Source: Xiphydria camelus
Taxonomy: Eukaryota; Arthropoda; Insecta; Hymenoptera; Xiphydriidae
Direction: 5' to 3'
NCBI GenBank assembly: GCA_963678675.1
Contig: OY783201.1
Location: 17,415,769 to 17,479,768, forward strand
DNA: 64,000 bases
In this document: piece after piece, positions 10,276-20,127 of the stretch
How the letters are laid out: every line of letters begins with the position of its first letter
Numbering within the stretch: the first letter of the stretch is position 1
Translations under genes and position numbers: made by a program
Notes under the pieces: generated by a model
Told to the model about the DNA's origin: nothing
Databases searched by the model: none
The model's input: the letters and a program-made list of their open reading frames with translations, nothing else

Positions 10276-11280
10276 TAGGAGCCTAGCGGGAGAGTCCGGG
10301 CACCCGCTACCCCTTGCTAACCTATGGCAACTGACCGCCGGCCGTAAATCCGACCTTTGAGATGCTCGTGCCAAGTTTCTTTAACCCAACGCGGCCAGTG
10401 ATTTGCGGTCGCGCGTAATACTGACCCGGAGCAGGGGCGCGGTCAGTCCTGCAGGACCCAAACAACCTGACCTACAGTGCACGTGCATCGGTGTCGAAAT
10501 CACTCCTTCGAAACTCCTTCGTCCCGTGGGATCTTCTGTCGCAAGGGTTCCAATGCGAGGTTGTGATCGGTCCCTGCAGGACCGCGACCAGGACTGCGAG
10601 GTTCTGCAAACAGAGGCCTCGTTGATCCGCGGGTGCACGTGCACCTTGATCTTCTTGACTCTCTCGCGACCCTTTCTTCCCACGGGAACCAACTCTGCGG
10701 CCCGTGGGAATTCTAGTTTTTGACCAATGCGACGCGCGATATAAAACCCCGGACTGGCGCGTCCGAGGCACACTAGTAATCGAACCACAAACGTGGACAC
10801 GTCGTTCCTCGTGCGACTCGTGTGCAACCAAATCCCGCGACTATTTTATTTCGTACGTTTCTGTAGTACCAGTTCGCCCGAAGAATATAAGACTTGTTTT
10901 GTTCATTCACTCCGGTCCGTTCCGTTCTTTCCCCTTTCCTCTTCATACAGAAACAGGAGTTTTTCACTTACTCTAGCATAGATGGTGGAGTTTAATGGCC
11001 TCTCTTGTACATGTTTCCACTTCGGCATGCGTAATCATTCGATCCTTCTTAGGGTTCTACAACTCAATAAAAGTGCACGGGCACCTACCAAATTCCAGTC
11101 CTAAATTATGGCTATATTTGCTTGTTGTAGGTATTCTTTATTACTGTTTTTTGAAACCGCGTTTCACACGAGTGAAGTCGCGAGTTATGCTAGTAGGAAA
11201 TAAATGGAAACGGTACACTATTGCTCGCTTCTTTGTTAATATTTTAGAAACGGGAATTCGAAATGGATGACTTTGAATGA
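10276..11280. promoter_or_regulatory. GC-rich stretch with a TATA box, possible promoter or LTR fragment
   Basis: 10280-10800 is clearly GC-richer than its surroundings. TATAAAA at 10740-10746 is followed ~25-30 bases later by a run that could serve as initiator (about 10766-10775). There is no convincing protein downstream. It could be a host promoter, a core promoter of a decayed LTR, or chance. I found no matching second LTR. Confidence 0.25.
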
Positions 11281-13240
11281 TAGCTTGCTAGACTCGAAAT
11301 AGATATTAGAATATGCATATGGGGCAAATTATTCTATTTCGAAAGGCCCAGGAGCATGTTTGACCTTGTTTATTTTTTTCCCCGTAGTATTTGAGGATAT
11401 AAAAAACTATATATTTTTACTGCAAACCGTTCAATCAATTAACGTTATCGAAGTTATGTGTGATGGCAACACTTTGTAATCTTTATCGGTTGGTTCTTAG
11501 GCAACATTTTGAATGTACCTTTCGAAGAAAAATATATTAAAACTGCAATACTAAAAGATCAAATTTCACGGCATTAAATATAAAAATATGTTTTTCCTCG
11601 AGAACGTCGTTTCCAATTTCAGTCTGGCTTTTTTTCTATAATTCTAGATGAAATCGCAACGCTTTTAATTTTAAACAGAAGTTGGACCGATACATAGGTT
11701 ATTTATTAATAAAGATTTTAAAGGAAAAGTGTGTATTTAGAGAAGCGAGTATAATCAAGAAAGATCCATATTCAATTCAATTGTTTCATTTATTTTTGGT
11801 ATTGTGTACTGGTGATACTTATCATAAACTCTACATCTGCATTGCATTATGAAATCGTACGCGATTTCCTTTCGGAGTGTTTTCAATTCGCAAAAACAGT
11901 TCCACATGCGCTACATCTGCATTGCATTTTTCCGAACACCAATTATTATTTAAATAAGAAAAAAATGGAACCAAATCCCAGGTTCCCACACTGAGCCCAT
12001 TTTCAGTGGTAAATGAATATAATTTCTTAATTATATTCATTTACCACTGAAAATGGGCTCAGTGTGGGAACCTGGGATTTGGTTCCATTTTTTTTTGGGG
12101 GGGGGGGGGGTATTCTGCAGACAAAAAGACAATATATCTATGTATCCATACGTGCGAAAGCCCCTTCGAACATGAGATATGAGTTTTTGAATTTTTATTG
12201 TTTCCACCGCACACCGTATAAACTTTAAGTGAAAGCGCTCTCTCAAAACGGTCCGCGGCGTAGTGGGAGACCTGTATGATCATCACGATGTTCACACTAC
12301 AATAATTGATTGTTCTAAAGTTTATATTTGTTTTCCGAGTGAATTTAAAGCAATAAATATTCTTAAATAAATTGTTACATTCACTGTGAATGTGATTCAA
12401 ATTAATTGCTGCATTACCTCTTGCAATCCGAAGAAGTAGTAGAGTAGAGAGGGTGACATGTTCCGAACAGTTTTGTTAGTAGCTGCATTTTCTTGACGAG
12501 TACCGATTAAGGTTTCTCGAGCGTTATACTAAAAATAGTGAGAAATGCTTGAAAATGATTGCTTTTGGTAGATTGAAGTAAAAAAAAATTCAGTTAAATT
12601 TTCAAGTCTTTTAAGAAGCTCGTTGCAAAAATTTTTGAATAACAAAATAACATACGTTCTTATGGGTTATAACCAACAAACCACGATATTTCTGAGAAAA
12701 ATAGTGAAAAAATTCTGAAATTTTTTGAACAGCAAGTTTAATGAACTAAAATCATCTATACCAATTTTCACGTTTATTAAGAAGCCCGTTATTTTTTTAT
12801 TACTTGTTCTTTATAAATTTAACCTTTGATAAGTCAACGTGGCAACGTTGCATAACGTACAGATGCATGACCAGATGTTTTGGGCTCCATTTTTGAACTC
12901 ACAGATACACACATACTACTGAACGTAAAACGTTGTTGCCACATCGCACGAAGAACATACTTTAGAGTGTTACTGTACTTCAGTGGACTAACTTTTAGCA
13001 GGGAAAAAGCCCCTGTACCGCTCGAGAAACCTTAAGTGTAACAATTTTAGAATTTAGATGTTAGCCTGCATGTCGGAAAGTGTGAGAAAGGCAGAATAGC
13101 GTGATTAGAACGCTATTGGAACGAAGCGTAGACGAACATGGTGAAACGTTCGAGAATCACGTTGGAGCGACAGTGTGGTGGCAACGTGCTATTTTCGGCT
13201 ATGCTACCCGAGTAGTAAGAAAGCGTAGTTAGAGTCTTAC
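11281..13240. other. AT-rich non-coding interval
   Basis: No coding sequence recognised. Holds one near-perfect hairpin (11959-12096) and a G run after it (about 12097-12110). Confidence 0.5.
11959..12096. repeat. Near-perfect 66-bp-arm hairpin
   Basis: 11959-12024 and 12029-12094 are exact inverse copies separated by TCTT. The lack of divergence implies very recent origin, gene conversion or a library/assembly foldback artefact. Confidence 0.9.
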
Positions 13241-13579
13241 GGATGTTGGCGGTTAAAACGCTGCGAACTCCTGGGCATGCTGGAATATCCAAGAGGAGTA
13301 TAGTAAGGATGTTAATCGGATTGTGCAAATCTAACTTATCAGCAAAACCATTTATGAATGCTAAAAGTGAGACTTGTCATGAAAATGAGAAGTTATGTAA
13401 CAGTGCAATTGGAAATATAATTTGCTTCATGAAAAACGAGAATGACGAGGACGAAGAGGATTCAGCCAGTAGTAAAGACAGCGAATCAAAATATTTAAGT
13501 GGACAGGTGACACCGATTAATTGAGGTATGTAGAGATATGACACACAAAATTTTTTGAAGGCAAATATTGTCGGAGTAT

Positions 13580-14075
13580 TATCGAAGTGCTACCAGAGTT
13601 TAACCCAGTAAAGGAGAAGCTAACCATTCTAGATTAGATTGATAAAATAGAAAATTATTGAACCCTATACCCCCCTGGGATGAAACTGTAAAGAAGCATT
13701 ATGCTTTAACAAAATATGTAGGTATCACGAAAAGCTGACATGACAGCTTACCATCACAAGAGTGAACATGGCAAGAATGGATAGATTTGTTGAAAAAAAC
13801 ATTCCCATACGAATAAAGTGAGCTGAGGAAACGACTCGAGGTACAACAATACAATCATAAGCCGAATCAAGACATCATTGAGTATTTTTACAAAAAACTT
13901 GCAAGATGTCACAAGGCGAAAATGAGTAAGAATTAGGATATTGAATGGATTGTTCTTGGATTAAACAATTCACGTTTGAGAGACTACTTAGGCCCACTAA
14001 ATATGTATATACAAAAAACCAAGAGAGTTACTAGTTGATCTGAAAAATACAAGTCATTATCTACAGGATTCCAGA
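13580..14075 (+). pseudogene. Gypsy-1 gag fragment
   Basis: Retrotransposon gag-like capsid region, which would package element RNA in the cytoplasm. Across frames one sees the family pattern of a conserved Trp-rich capsid segment (WQEWIDLLKK), followed by YNHKPNQDIIEYFYKKL and MSKN-x-DIEWIVLGL. Several in-frame stops and at least two frameshifts break it. The acidic open frame at 13243-13524 just upstream may be its N-terminal part but is not recognisable on its own. Confidence 0.65.
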
Positions 14076-14088
14076 GACATCGAAATGA

Positions 14089-15400
14089 ATGATGTTGAAA
14101 TCCAACGGTATCAAGATAATAGATAAAGAAGTGACCGAGGTTTATTACGGCCGAGAAACTGTTAAACCTAAAGGCATCTTGACAACTGAACTTAGAGTAG
14201 ATGAAGTTTCGACAAAGGTAAAAATATTCACAGTGCCGAAAAAAAGTAAAATGATATCAATAACACAGTCACACAAAAAAAAGTGGGATATACATTCGAT
14301 GCGATATATGTTATCCGTAGTAATTTTGCCTCCTGATCTTGAATCCGGTGTCAAAATTTAGCTATTATGTCAGATTTTTTAAGCTCAAAAAACCATCAAG
14401 AGATCATGATTTTCAAAAAGTTAATGGACTTAAACCAAATTCGCTATAAGGGGTTTTTTGGGTCGCTGATGACGAATATGAAGTCGGGTTTCAAAAATTC
14501 AAGATGGCGGATCCAATATGGCGGATGAGATTTTTGAAAATCTACGGATTCATGCCAAATTTGGTATGAGGGGGTTTTTTGGGTTACTCATCATGAATCT
14601 GAAGTCAGATTTTAAAAATTCAAGATGGCGGAGCCAATACGGCGGACGAGATTTTCGAAAATTTTGAATTTTTGTAAATATATATAACTTCATATTCGTC
14701 ATCAGCGACCGAAAAAATCCCCCTATACCAAATTTGGCATGAATCCGTCGATTTTTGAAAATCTCGTCCGCCATATTGGATTCGCCATCTTGAATTTTTG
14801 AAATCCGACTTCAGATTCGTGATCAGCGACCCAAAAAAACCCATATACCGAATTTGGTTTAAGTCCATTAACTTTTTGAAAATCATGATCTCTGGCTGGT
14901 TTTTTAAGATTAAAAAAAATGTGACGTGATAGTCAAATTTTGTCACCGGATTCGTGATCAGGAGGCAAAATTACTACGAATAACATATATCGCATCAAAA
15001 GTATATACCCCACTTTTTTTTGTATGACTGTGCCCAGTTTTTGAGGTTAGAAAAAAAATTATGACGTGATAGCCAAATTTTGACACCGGATTCGCGATCT
15101 TGAAGCAAAATTACTACGGATAACATATCACCTCAAATGTATACCCCACTTTTTTTGTGTGACTGTGCAATCATAGAGCACCCATTCACGGGACAAGAAC
15201 ACGCCATTACTGTAAATAAAACCAATGAGCTTCGAATTGGAATTAACCTAGATGACCTTCTTCGAACTAATATTGGAAGTCTGAGTAAAATCGTACTTTG
15301 GGCTAAGGAAACCACAGTGACACCCAATAACCTCCTGGGTTATGTCACAGTTTTTAGGAAGCTATCTCTTGCTAGGATTTTTGTATTGAAAACAGCATAA
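14089..15400 (+). pseudogene. Gypsy-1 protease region, split by a transposon
   Basis: The open frame 14089-14263 (LKSNGIKIIDKEVTEVYYG...) continues in the same sense at 15168 (IIEHPFTGQEH...). It resembles the region between gag and reverse transcriptase of Gypsy elements, probably aspartic protease, although no DTG/DSG motif is retained. The junction is informative: ATG ATA TCA AT before the insert and CAATCATAGAG after it rejoin into one frame once the four-base repeat is counted once. Confidence 0.5.
14262..15167. mobile_element. CACAG-ended foldback element 1, inserted in Gypsy-1
   Basis: Ends CACAGTCACACAAAAAAAA and its inverse at 15140-15167 (TTTTTTTGTGTGACTGTG). The last ~130 bases are present twice (the inner copy ends near 15035). 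The body is an imperfect palindrome of the GATCCAATATGGCGG module. CAAT is duplicated at the borders (14258-14261 and 15168-15171). No coding capacity. Related copies: 41891-42775 and 50167-50935. Confidence 0.75.
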
Positions 15401-15759
15401 GACAAAAAGAACCATTAATACCAAGGTATGTAATCACAACCAACGCTGAAGACTAAACACGATCATAACAATCCTAAATATTACAGGCAGTGAGTTGCCG
15501 ATAAAGGAGAAGAGTGTAGTTATAAGAGGCAGAACAATAATTTCCTGTGAAATTCATTCTATAGAATCAATAATACGCATTCCAAACGCATACCATTGTT
15601 ACAGACTCAAGCTCATATGAGTGATACTGCAATTCGTCTTTTGTAGTTTTTCGACTGTAATATAATATTATATCATTACATATTACATATTGGAATGATT
15701 TAGAGTTAACCTTTTGGGAATCGAATTTATAATTCGGACCGAATGCAATAGCTTAAAAC

Positions 15760-15920
15760 TATTAGCAGGGAAACGAGATTTCAATCTGCGCATATAGGTC
15801 GTTGGTTTGTAAGACTTTCTAAGTTTAATTACGAGATAGAAAACCATGAAGAGAATAATACAGTCGCTGATGCTTTACGCCGAAACCCCGTAGAAGAAGC
15901 GTGTGGAACAAAACTCGTAG
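15760..15920 (+). pseudogene. Gypsy-1 RNase H C-terminus
   Basis: Encodes the end of the RNase H domain: GRWFVRLSKFNYEIE, then NTVADALRRNP, matching the family signature NxVADALSRxP with one change. The catalytic part upstream is not visible. Short remnant of the polyprotein. Confidence 0.65.
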
Positions 15921-15959
15921 GATCACCAATCTTAGAGATATAAATATCAAGTGATTGGA

Positions 15960-16930
15960 TTGCGGTGATACAAAGGGATAGCCCTGAAATAATGGCAATC
16001 AGAGACTAGAAGCTGGTGATTCCACAACACATAAGAAATTTACAATGTGCAATGCTAAAGTATACCACATGTAATATACTGTACCACAAAAAATCGATGG
16101 AGTCTATATGTACCAGAAGAATGGTATTATATCAGAGACACATAAACTTACTTGGCACATGGATATCGGTAAGACTCTTAGTGCAGCTAAGGAAACTTAT
16201 TATTTTCCGAAATAGCGAGAAATTGTAACGCGATACATAAACATTGCATGAATTATTTGTATTACAAGGTACCGAGAAGAAAACCACTTATTGGATAAGG
16301 GCAGTCGCCGTTTCGAAATAGTTCATACTGGCCATTTAGGCCCATTTCGTACAACTAATCAAGACATGAAATACGTGATCGCAATAGCAGATGGCTTCAG
16401 TAAATGCAGAATACTGTAGAATATTAAAGCAACAGAAAGTACTGAGAGTCAAGATGCTGTGAAATTCCTACACGAATTTATTTGTAATTATAGGCAGCCC
16501 TGACCAGCTAATATCAAATAAAGACACTGCGTTTACGTCTCAATTATTTAAAGGCACTTGTGCAGAAATAAAAATTGAACACGTCAAAATAGCTACAGGA
16601 ACTGTCGTGGATAAATAGAAAGAGTAAATAGAGTAATTAACAATTCCTTGGTAGCAACAACCAATCTGTCGAAGGGGATGATTGGAACGCAAAGATATTC
16701 AACGTGCAATGGGCAATAAACAATATCGGACACAAGGTAACGAAACGAACTCCCTTGGAGATAGTTTTAAGATAGAAAGGGTACGGAGTCACTAATATAA
16801 TCCATTGACGCGAGAAATCATGAAACTCAATGCTAGTCTTGAGTTGGAAGAAGATAAACCCCCCAATCTAAAGATTATTATGAGAAATAGTGTCAAACAA
16901 AGTAAAAATTATAAAAAGAAGAAAAAAGAA
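15960..16930 (+). pseudogene. Gypsy-1 integrase remnant
   Basis: Reading in all three forward frames gives a broken retroelement integrase: an N-terminal zinc-binding stretch (around 16000-16250), then the catalytic core with HTGHLGPFRTTNQDMKYVIA (about 16320-16380) and AIADGFSKC, whose Asp fits the first catalytic position, and later IERVNRVINNSLVA (about 16620-16660). Many stops and single-base shifts. The lysine-rich segment KNYKKKKKEAR at 16905-16940 precedes the position where Gypsy-2 and ~270 bases of unrelated DNA interrupt it. Confidence 0.65.
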
Positions 16931-16939
16931 GCAAGGATA

Positions 16940-17213
16940 TGTTGCGTTTTCGGGTACAAAGCTGCTCACGAACGCTTCACTTGGACTCTAAGATCTGACT
17001 GCCCAGCCCACGAATCCCGCGCCCCTTATGTACCCGATTGGACGTAAAGTACTAGACGTAGCGCAAGGATTCGACCGCGGTTAGTAGGTAGCAAGGGCAG
17101 GACGGAAACTTCTGGAAAAGACCGCAAAACCGCAATAGACACAAAAACAATAGAATATTCAGGAAGGAACTGGCTTCATCGTGCGCCTTCCTGACCGGGG
17201 CACAACAGAATAT
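16940..17213. other. Unassigned insert between Gypsy-1 integrase and Gypsy-2
   Basis: About 270 bases with no match to the retroelements on either side. It must have entered Gypsy-1 before or with Gypsy-2. No terminus recognised. The last four bases (ATAT, 17210-17213) are the Gypsy-2 target duplication. Confidence 0.4.
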
Positions 17214-18136
17214 TGTAGGAGGGGTAATACACACAGAGCATGAATGGACTATAACTAGAGTTTATTCGTGATATGGGAGTACATGTGTTGTGTGAGTGTG
17301 CAGATGCGAGGAGAGAGATTCCAGGAGGGATCGAACTCGGAGAGGCGGCGAAGGGGCTGCTGGTCGGGCTGCTCGGAGGCGGTACAGGAGCGTCGTCTCC
17401 TAGAATCCTAGAAGCGGCTGCGTCGGTCCTGGCGTGCCGGGTGCTGCTCGCGTCCCGGGTGTCGTCGTCAGGGCGGAGGCAAAGGTGGCTCGTCCACGTA
17501 GAGGGTTGCCGGTTAAGCGAGTCGACGTAAGCGTCGGTCAACTACGAGCGAGAGGGTGATCGCGTAGCAAATACTGCCCTCTCGGTCGCAAGAGTCGTTC
17601 GACTGGGCCTCGAGCGTTAGGGTGTTCGCAGAGCGAAACTGCCGTTAACTAGACTTGGGTCCGATGCATCGGCAGAGTTCGGGCGGTAGTGGTGTTCGCA
17701 TAGCAAATACTGCCACTACCGGGACTCGAAGCTCTCTGCCGGTGAAGGTCGAATGCTGGTGGTGTCCGCGGAGCGAAAACTTCCACCAGCAAGTCCTTAG
17801 ACGGGATTCCGAGGGATAGCTGTGTTCGCGCAGCAAATACTTCAACTATCAACGCTCGGATGCGTCTAGGCAGCTCTCGAGGGCTAGGATGTTCGCGTAG
17901 CAAATCGGTCCTAGCTAAGCTCGAGTGAGACTCTAGAAAGTCTGCCGGCGAGCAATCGCCGGCCGTCTTATCTATCCCTTTGGCGGACCTTGCCGAAAGA
18001 CCGGTTACCGTTAGCGTTACCGTTCTTCGGGTGACGTGTCCGTTATGGCTACCTGCGCGCCCCTTGTGACGCACTCCGACCCTTGAACCGTCGGTATACT
18101 AGCACATGCCGACGCTGTTGCAATCCACGCGTTACA
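17214..18136 (-). repeat. Gypsy-2 3' LTR
   Basis: Direct repeat of 21673-22598. On the minus strand it begins TGTAACGCGTGG and ends CCTCCTACA, the TG...CA rule. Carries the hairpin array at 17545-17915. Confidence 0.95.
17545..17915 (-). promoter_or_regulatory. Array of six stem-loops with a constant 20-nt loop (3' LTR)
   Basis: Stems at 17550-17556/17577-17583, 17616-17622/17642-17649, 17685-17692/17713-17720, 17754-17762/17783-17791, 17815-17822/17843-17850 and 17883-17889/17909-17915. Pitch is 61-69 bases. The stems differ completely in sequence, but the loop is 19-20 bases and close to TGTTCGCGTAGCAAATACTG each time. In element-sense RNA the loop has an inner UUYGC/GCGRA helix kept by G-U wobbles. 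Confidence 0.8.
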
Positions 18137-18793
18137 GGCTCCCCCTCTGGACCTGACGACGTCCCGACGAGGGTCCAGGATCCTCTCTTTCGTAACGGTC
18201 GTACTGGTGTGGGTGGTTCTTCTTTTTCGGAGCCTTGGTATGGTGTCAGAACTGATGAATGGTAGAGTCCCATGCTTTGTGTTGGTGCGTCAGGACTGGC
18301 TACCTCGTAGCTGATAGAACTTTTTTGTTGTAATATGATGTAAGGTCCATCTCTTCTTGGGGCCAGTTTGGCGCTGACCTGGCGTTTTCCTTGGCTGAGG
18401 GTATGGGATTACCAATTGTGGTTCATCTGCTTCGCTATTGGGATGATGGCGTTGAAGTATTCCGTTTGAAAGTAGGTAACCTCTTGATGTCCATCGAACG
18501 AAGTCCTCATTGGGGTCCTCTTTCTCGAAGCAGTCGATTATCTTTTTTACTTCCTCGTCGGCTAGTTGCTGCTGTCGTATATTCGCTGCTCCCATCCGAG
18601 GTAGATCAATTGATACTACCGCGATGTCTTCTTCTAGTACCGGTTCGATATCTTGCGATATCGGTCTGGACAGCATATCGGCCAGGACATTCGTTCTTCC
18701 TGGCGTGTGTAGCATATCCGGATATTGTATGGCTGTAAAGATAAAGCCCATCGAGCTAACCGTCCGCTGGGTGATTTTAGGCTCATAGACCAT
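18049..18793 (-). pseudogene. Gypsy-2 polyprotein tail, integrase core missing
   Basis: After the RNase H ending (TPGRTNVLADMLSRPIS, near 18690) the frame runs ~130 residues through a linker and probable start of the integrase N-terminal region, then stops at 18290. The next readable part (about 18273-18140) has a basic, Pro-rich C-terminal tail (TPVRPLRKRG) that continues toward the LTR. No DDE integrase core can fit in this space, so roughly 1 kb typical of Gypsy integrases has been deleted. The element could not integrate by itself. Confidence 0.7.
18137..18150 (-). other. Polypurine tract of Gypsy-2
   Basis: On the minus strand, AGAGGGGGAG plus CC lies directly before the 3' LTR: the expected primer for plus-strand DNA synthesis. 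Confidence 0.7.
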
Positions 18794-19068
18794 TTCAGTG
18801 GTTGATGATCTGAAGCGACGGTGATCTCGTCTCCTTCAATATATCCTCTGAATTTGTTGACTACCCATACGACCGCGAGTGCTTCTCTTTCCGTTGTGGA
18901 ATAGTTCTGTTCGGCCATGGTGGGTAATCGGCTGGCATATTCGACCGGGTGTTCTTCCGGTCCCTCCCCCTGGAGGAGAGCTGCCCCTATGGCCACTCCG
19001 CTGGCGTCGGACTTGATGTCATAAGGCTTCTCTGCGTTCGCTTGTTGGAGAAGAGGGTCTGATATCAA
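18634..19068 (-). pseudogene. Gypsy-2 RNase H domain
   Basis: Degrades the RNA strand of RNA/DNA hybrids during replication. Conserved acidic residues are present in KSDASGVAIGAALL, TEREALAVVW and ASDHQPLKW. The reading frame is continuous with the reverse transcriptase except for TAG (just before IWKEEQ, about 19114-19116) where a Trp codon is likely ancestral. A frameshift near 18705 moves the C-terminus (VLADMLSRP) into the other frame. Otherwise well preserved. Confidence 0.9.
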
Positions 19069-19116
19069 TGCTTGTTTTAAGGCTTGAAAGGATGCTACTT
19101 GTTCCTCCTTCCATAT

Positions 19117-20037
19117 CTACTCAGCGTTCTTCTTTGTAAGACGGTTGAGTGGCTCCGCTGTTTTCGCGAAGTCCTTTATAAATCGCCGATACCAGGAGCA
19201 TGTTTGCAAGAATGAGATTAATTGTTTGCTGTTCCTTGGTGGGGGCATCTCTTTAATAGCTGCCATTTTTTCAGGAGCAGTTCTTAATCCTTCCGGAGTG
19301 ATGAGGTGGCCCAGGTACCGTACCTGTGTGCAGCAGAAATGACTCTTTTTCCGGTTGATTCTTAATTTGAAGGATTGCAACCTTTGGAAGACGGCCGTTA
19401 TATCCTCCAGGTGCCGTGAGAAGGCAGCGGATAGAATGATCAGATCGTCCAAGTAGGCTAGTACAACACGGTCTCCGAGTCCTCGGCGTAAATGATCCAT
19501 TGTTCTCTGGAAGGTGGCTGGTGCATTTTTAAGCCCAAATGGCATACGTTTGAAGCGGTACGTGCCGAATGCTGTTGCAAATGCAGTCTTGTCTTTATCT
19601 ACCGTCTTCATCTGGATTTACCAATATCCAGGCTGGAGATCCACTGTCGTCATATATCTTGAGCTTTTGGCGGCCTGCAGTAGGTCGTCCATTCTAGGTA
19701 ATGGATAAGCGTCGGTCACCGTTACTGCGTTAAGTTGACGGAAGTCGACGCAGACTCGGATGCTGCCGTCCTTTGTTGGAATAAGCACTACCAGTGCTGC
19801 CCATAGAGATTCACATTCCTCAATAATGTCATCCTGTAGCATTTTGGTGAGCTCCGACGTTAATACCTTCTTTCGTTGTGGCGATAGCCGGTACCGGGGA
19901 ACCGCCACGGGGGCATGGTTTGCCGTATCGATGTGGTGTTCCGCCTGGTCTGTTGGTAGGCCTGTTGGCTCAAAGAGGCTGGCGTAGCCTCTCAGCACTT
20001 CGTTTATGTGACTTTTTTCTTCTTCCCCCAGTTCCAC
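19117..20037 (-). pseudogene. Gypsy-2 reverse transcriptase
   Basis: Copies element RNA into DNA. The fingers/palm start is seen in the first 139 residues (IPTKDGSIRVCVDFRQLN, then TTVDLQPGYW with the first catalytic Asp). TAA at 19618-19620 interrupts where Gln is usual, and the same frame continues with MPFGLKNAPATFQ and YLDD (residues 53-56 of the second part), the polymerase active site. The thumb/connection follows to KKNAE. Only the nonsense codon breaks an otherwise complete domain. Confidence 0.92.
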
Positions 20038-20127
20038 GGCCTCGTCTGGTCGTAGAGTGACGTCTACCGATGCCAGGTCGATTTTCTCGGGATCCCCTTG
20101 TCTGGCATTGATCGCTGTTTGGTAGCA

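Larger units (their letters stand above)
13243..16930 (+). mobile_element. Gypsy-1: decayed Ty3/Gypsy retrotransposon
   Basis: Gag, protease, RNase H tail and integrase remnants occur in the normal order on the plus strand; the integrase tail resumes at 22625-22795 beyond the inserted Gypsy-2. The reverse transcriptase is missing between about 15400 and 15760. No LTR pair is recognised; TGTAGCG at 22820 after a purine-rich GAGTGAGGGG could be the start of a truncated 3' LTR. Many stops and frameshifts. Its own reading frame was used to define the insertion of the CACAG element at 14264-15167. Confidence 0.75.

Noticed and set aside
10381..10981. Several overlapping open frames in the GC-rich stretch
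   Set aside because: Open on both strands and in several frames at once, low complexity of stops due to GC content, no recognisable domain.
17273..17530. Open frames in the Gypsy-2 LTRs (both strands, repeated at 21740-21991)
   Set aside because: They overlap LTR sequence, lack domains, and are paralleled on the opposite strand.
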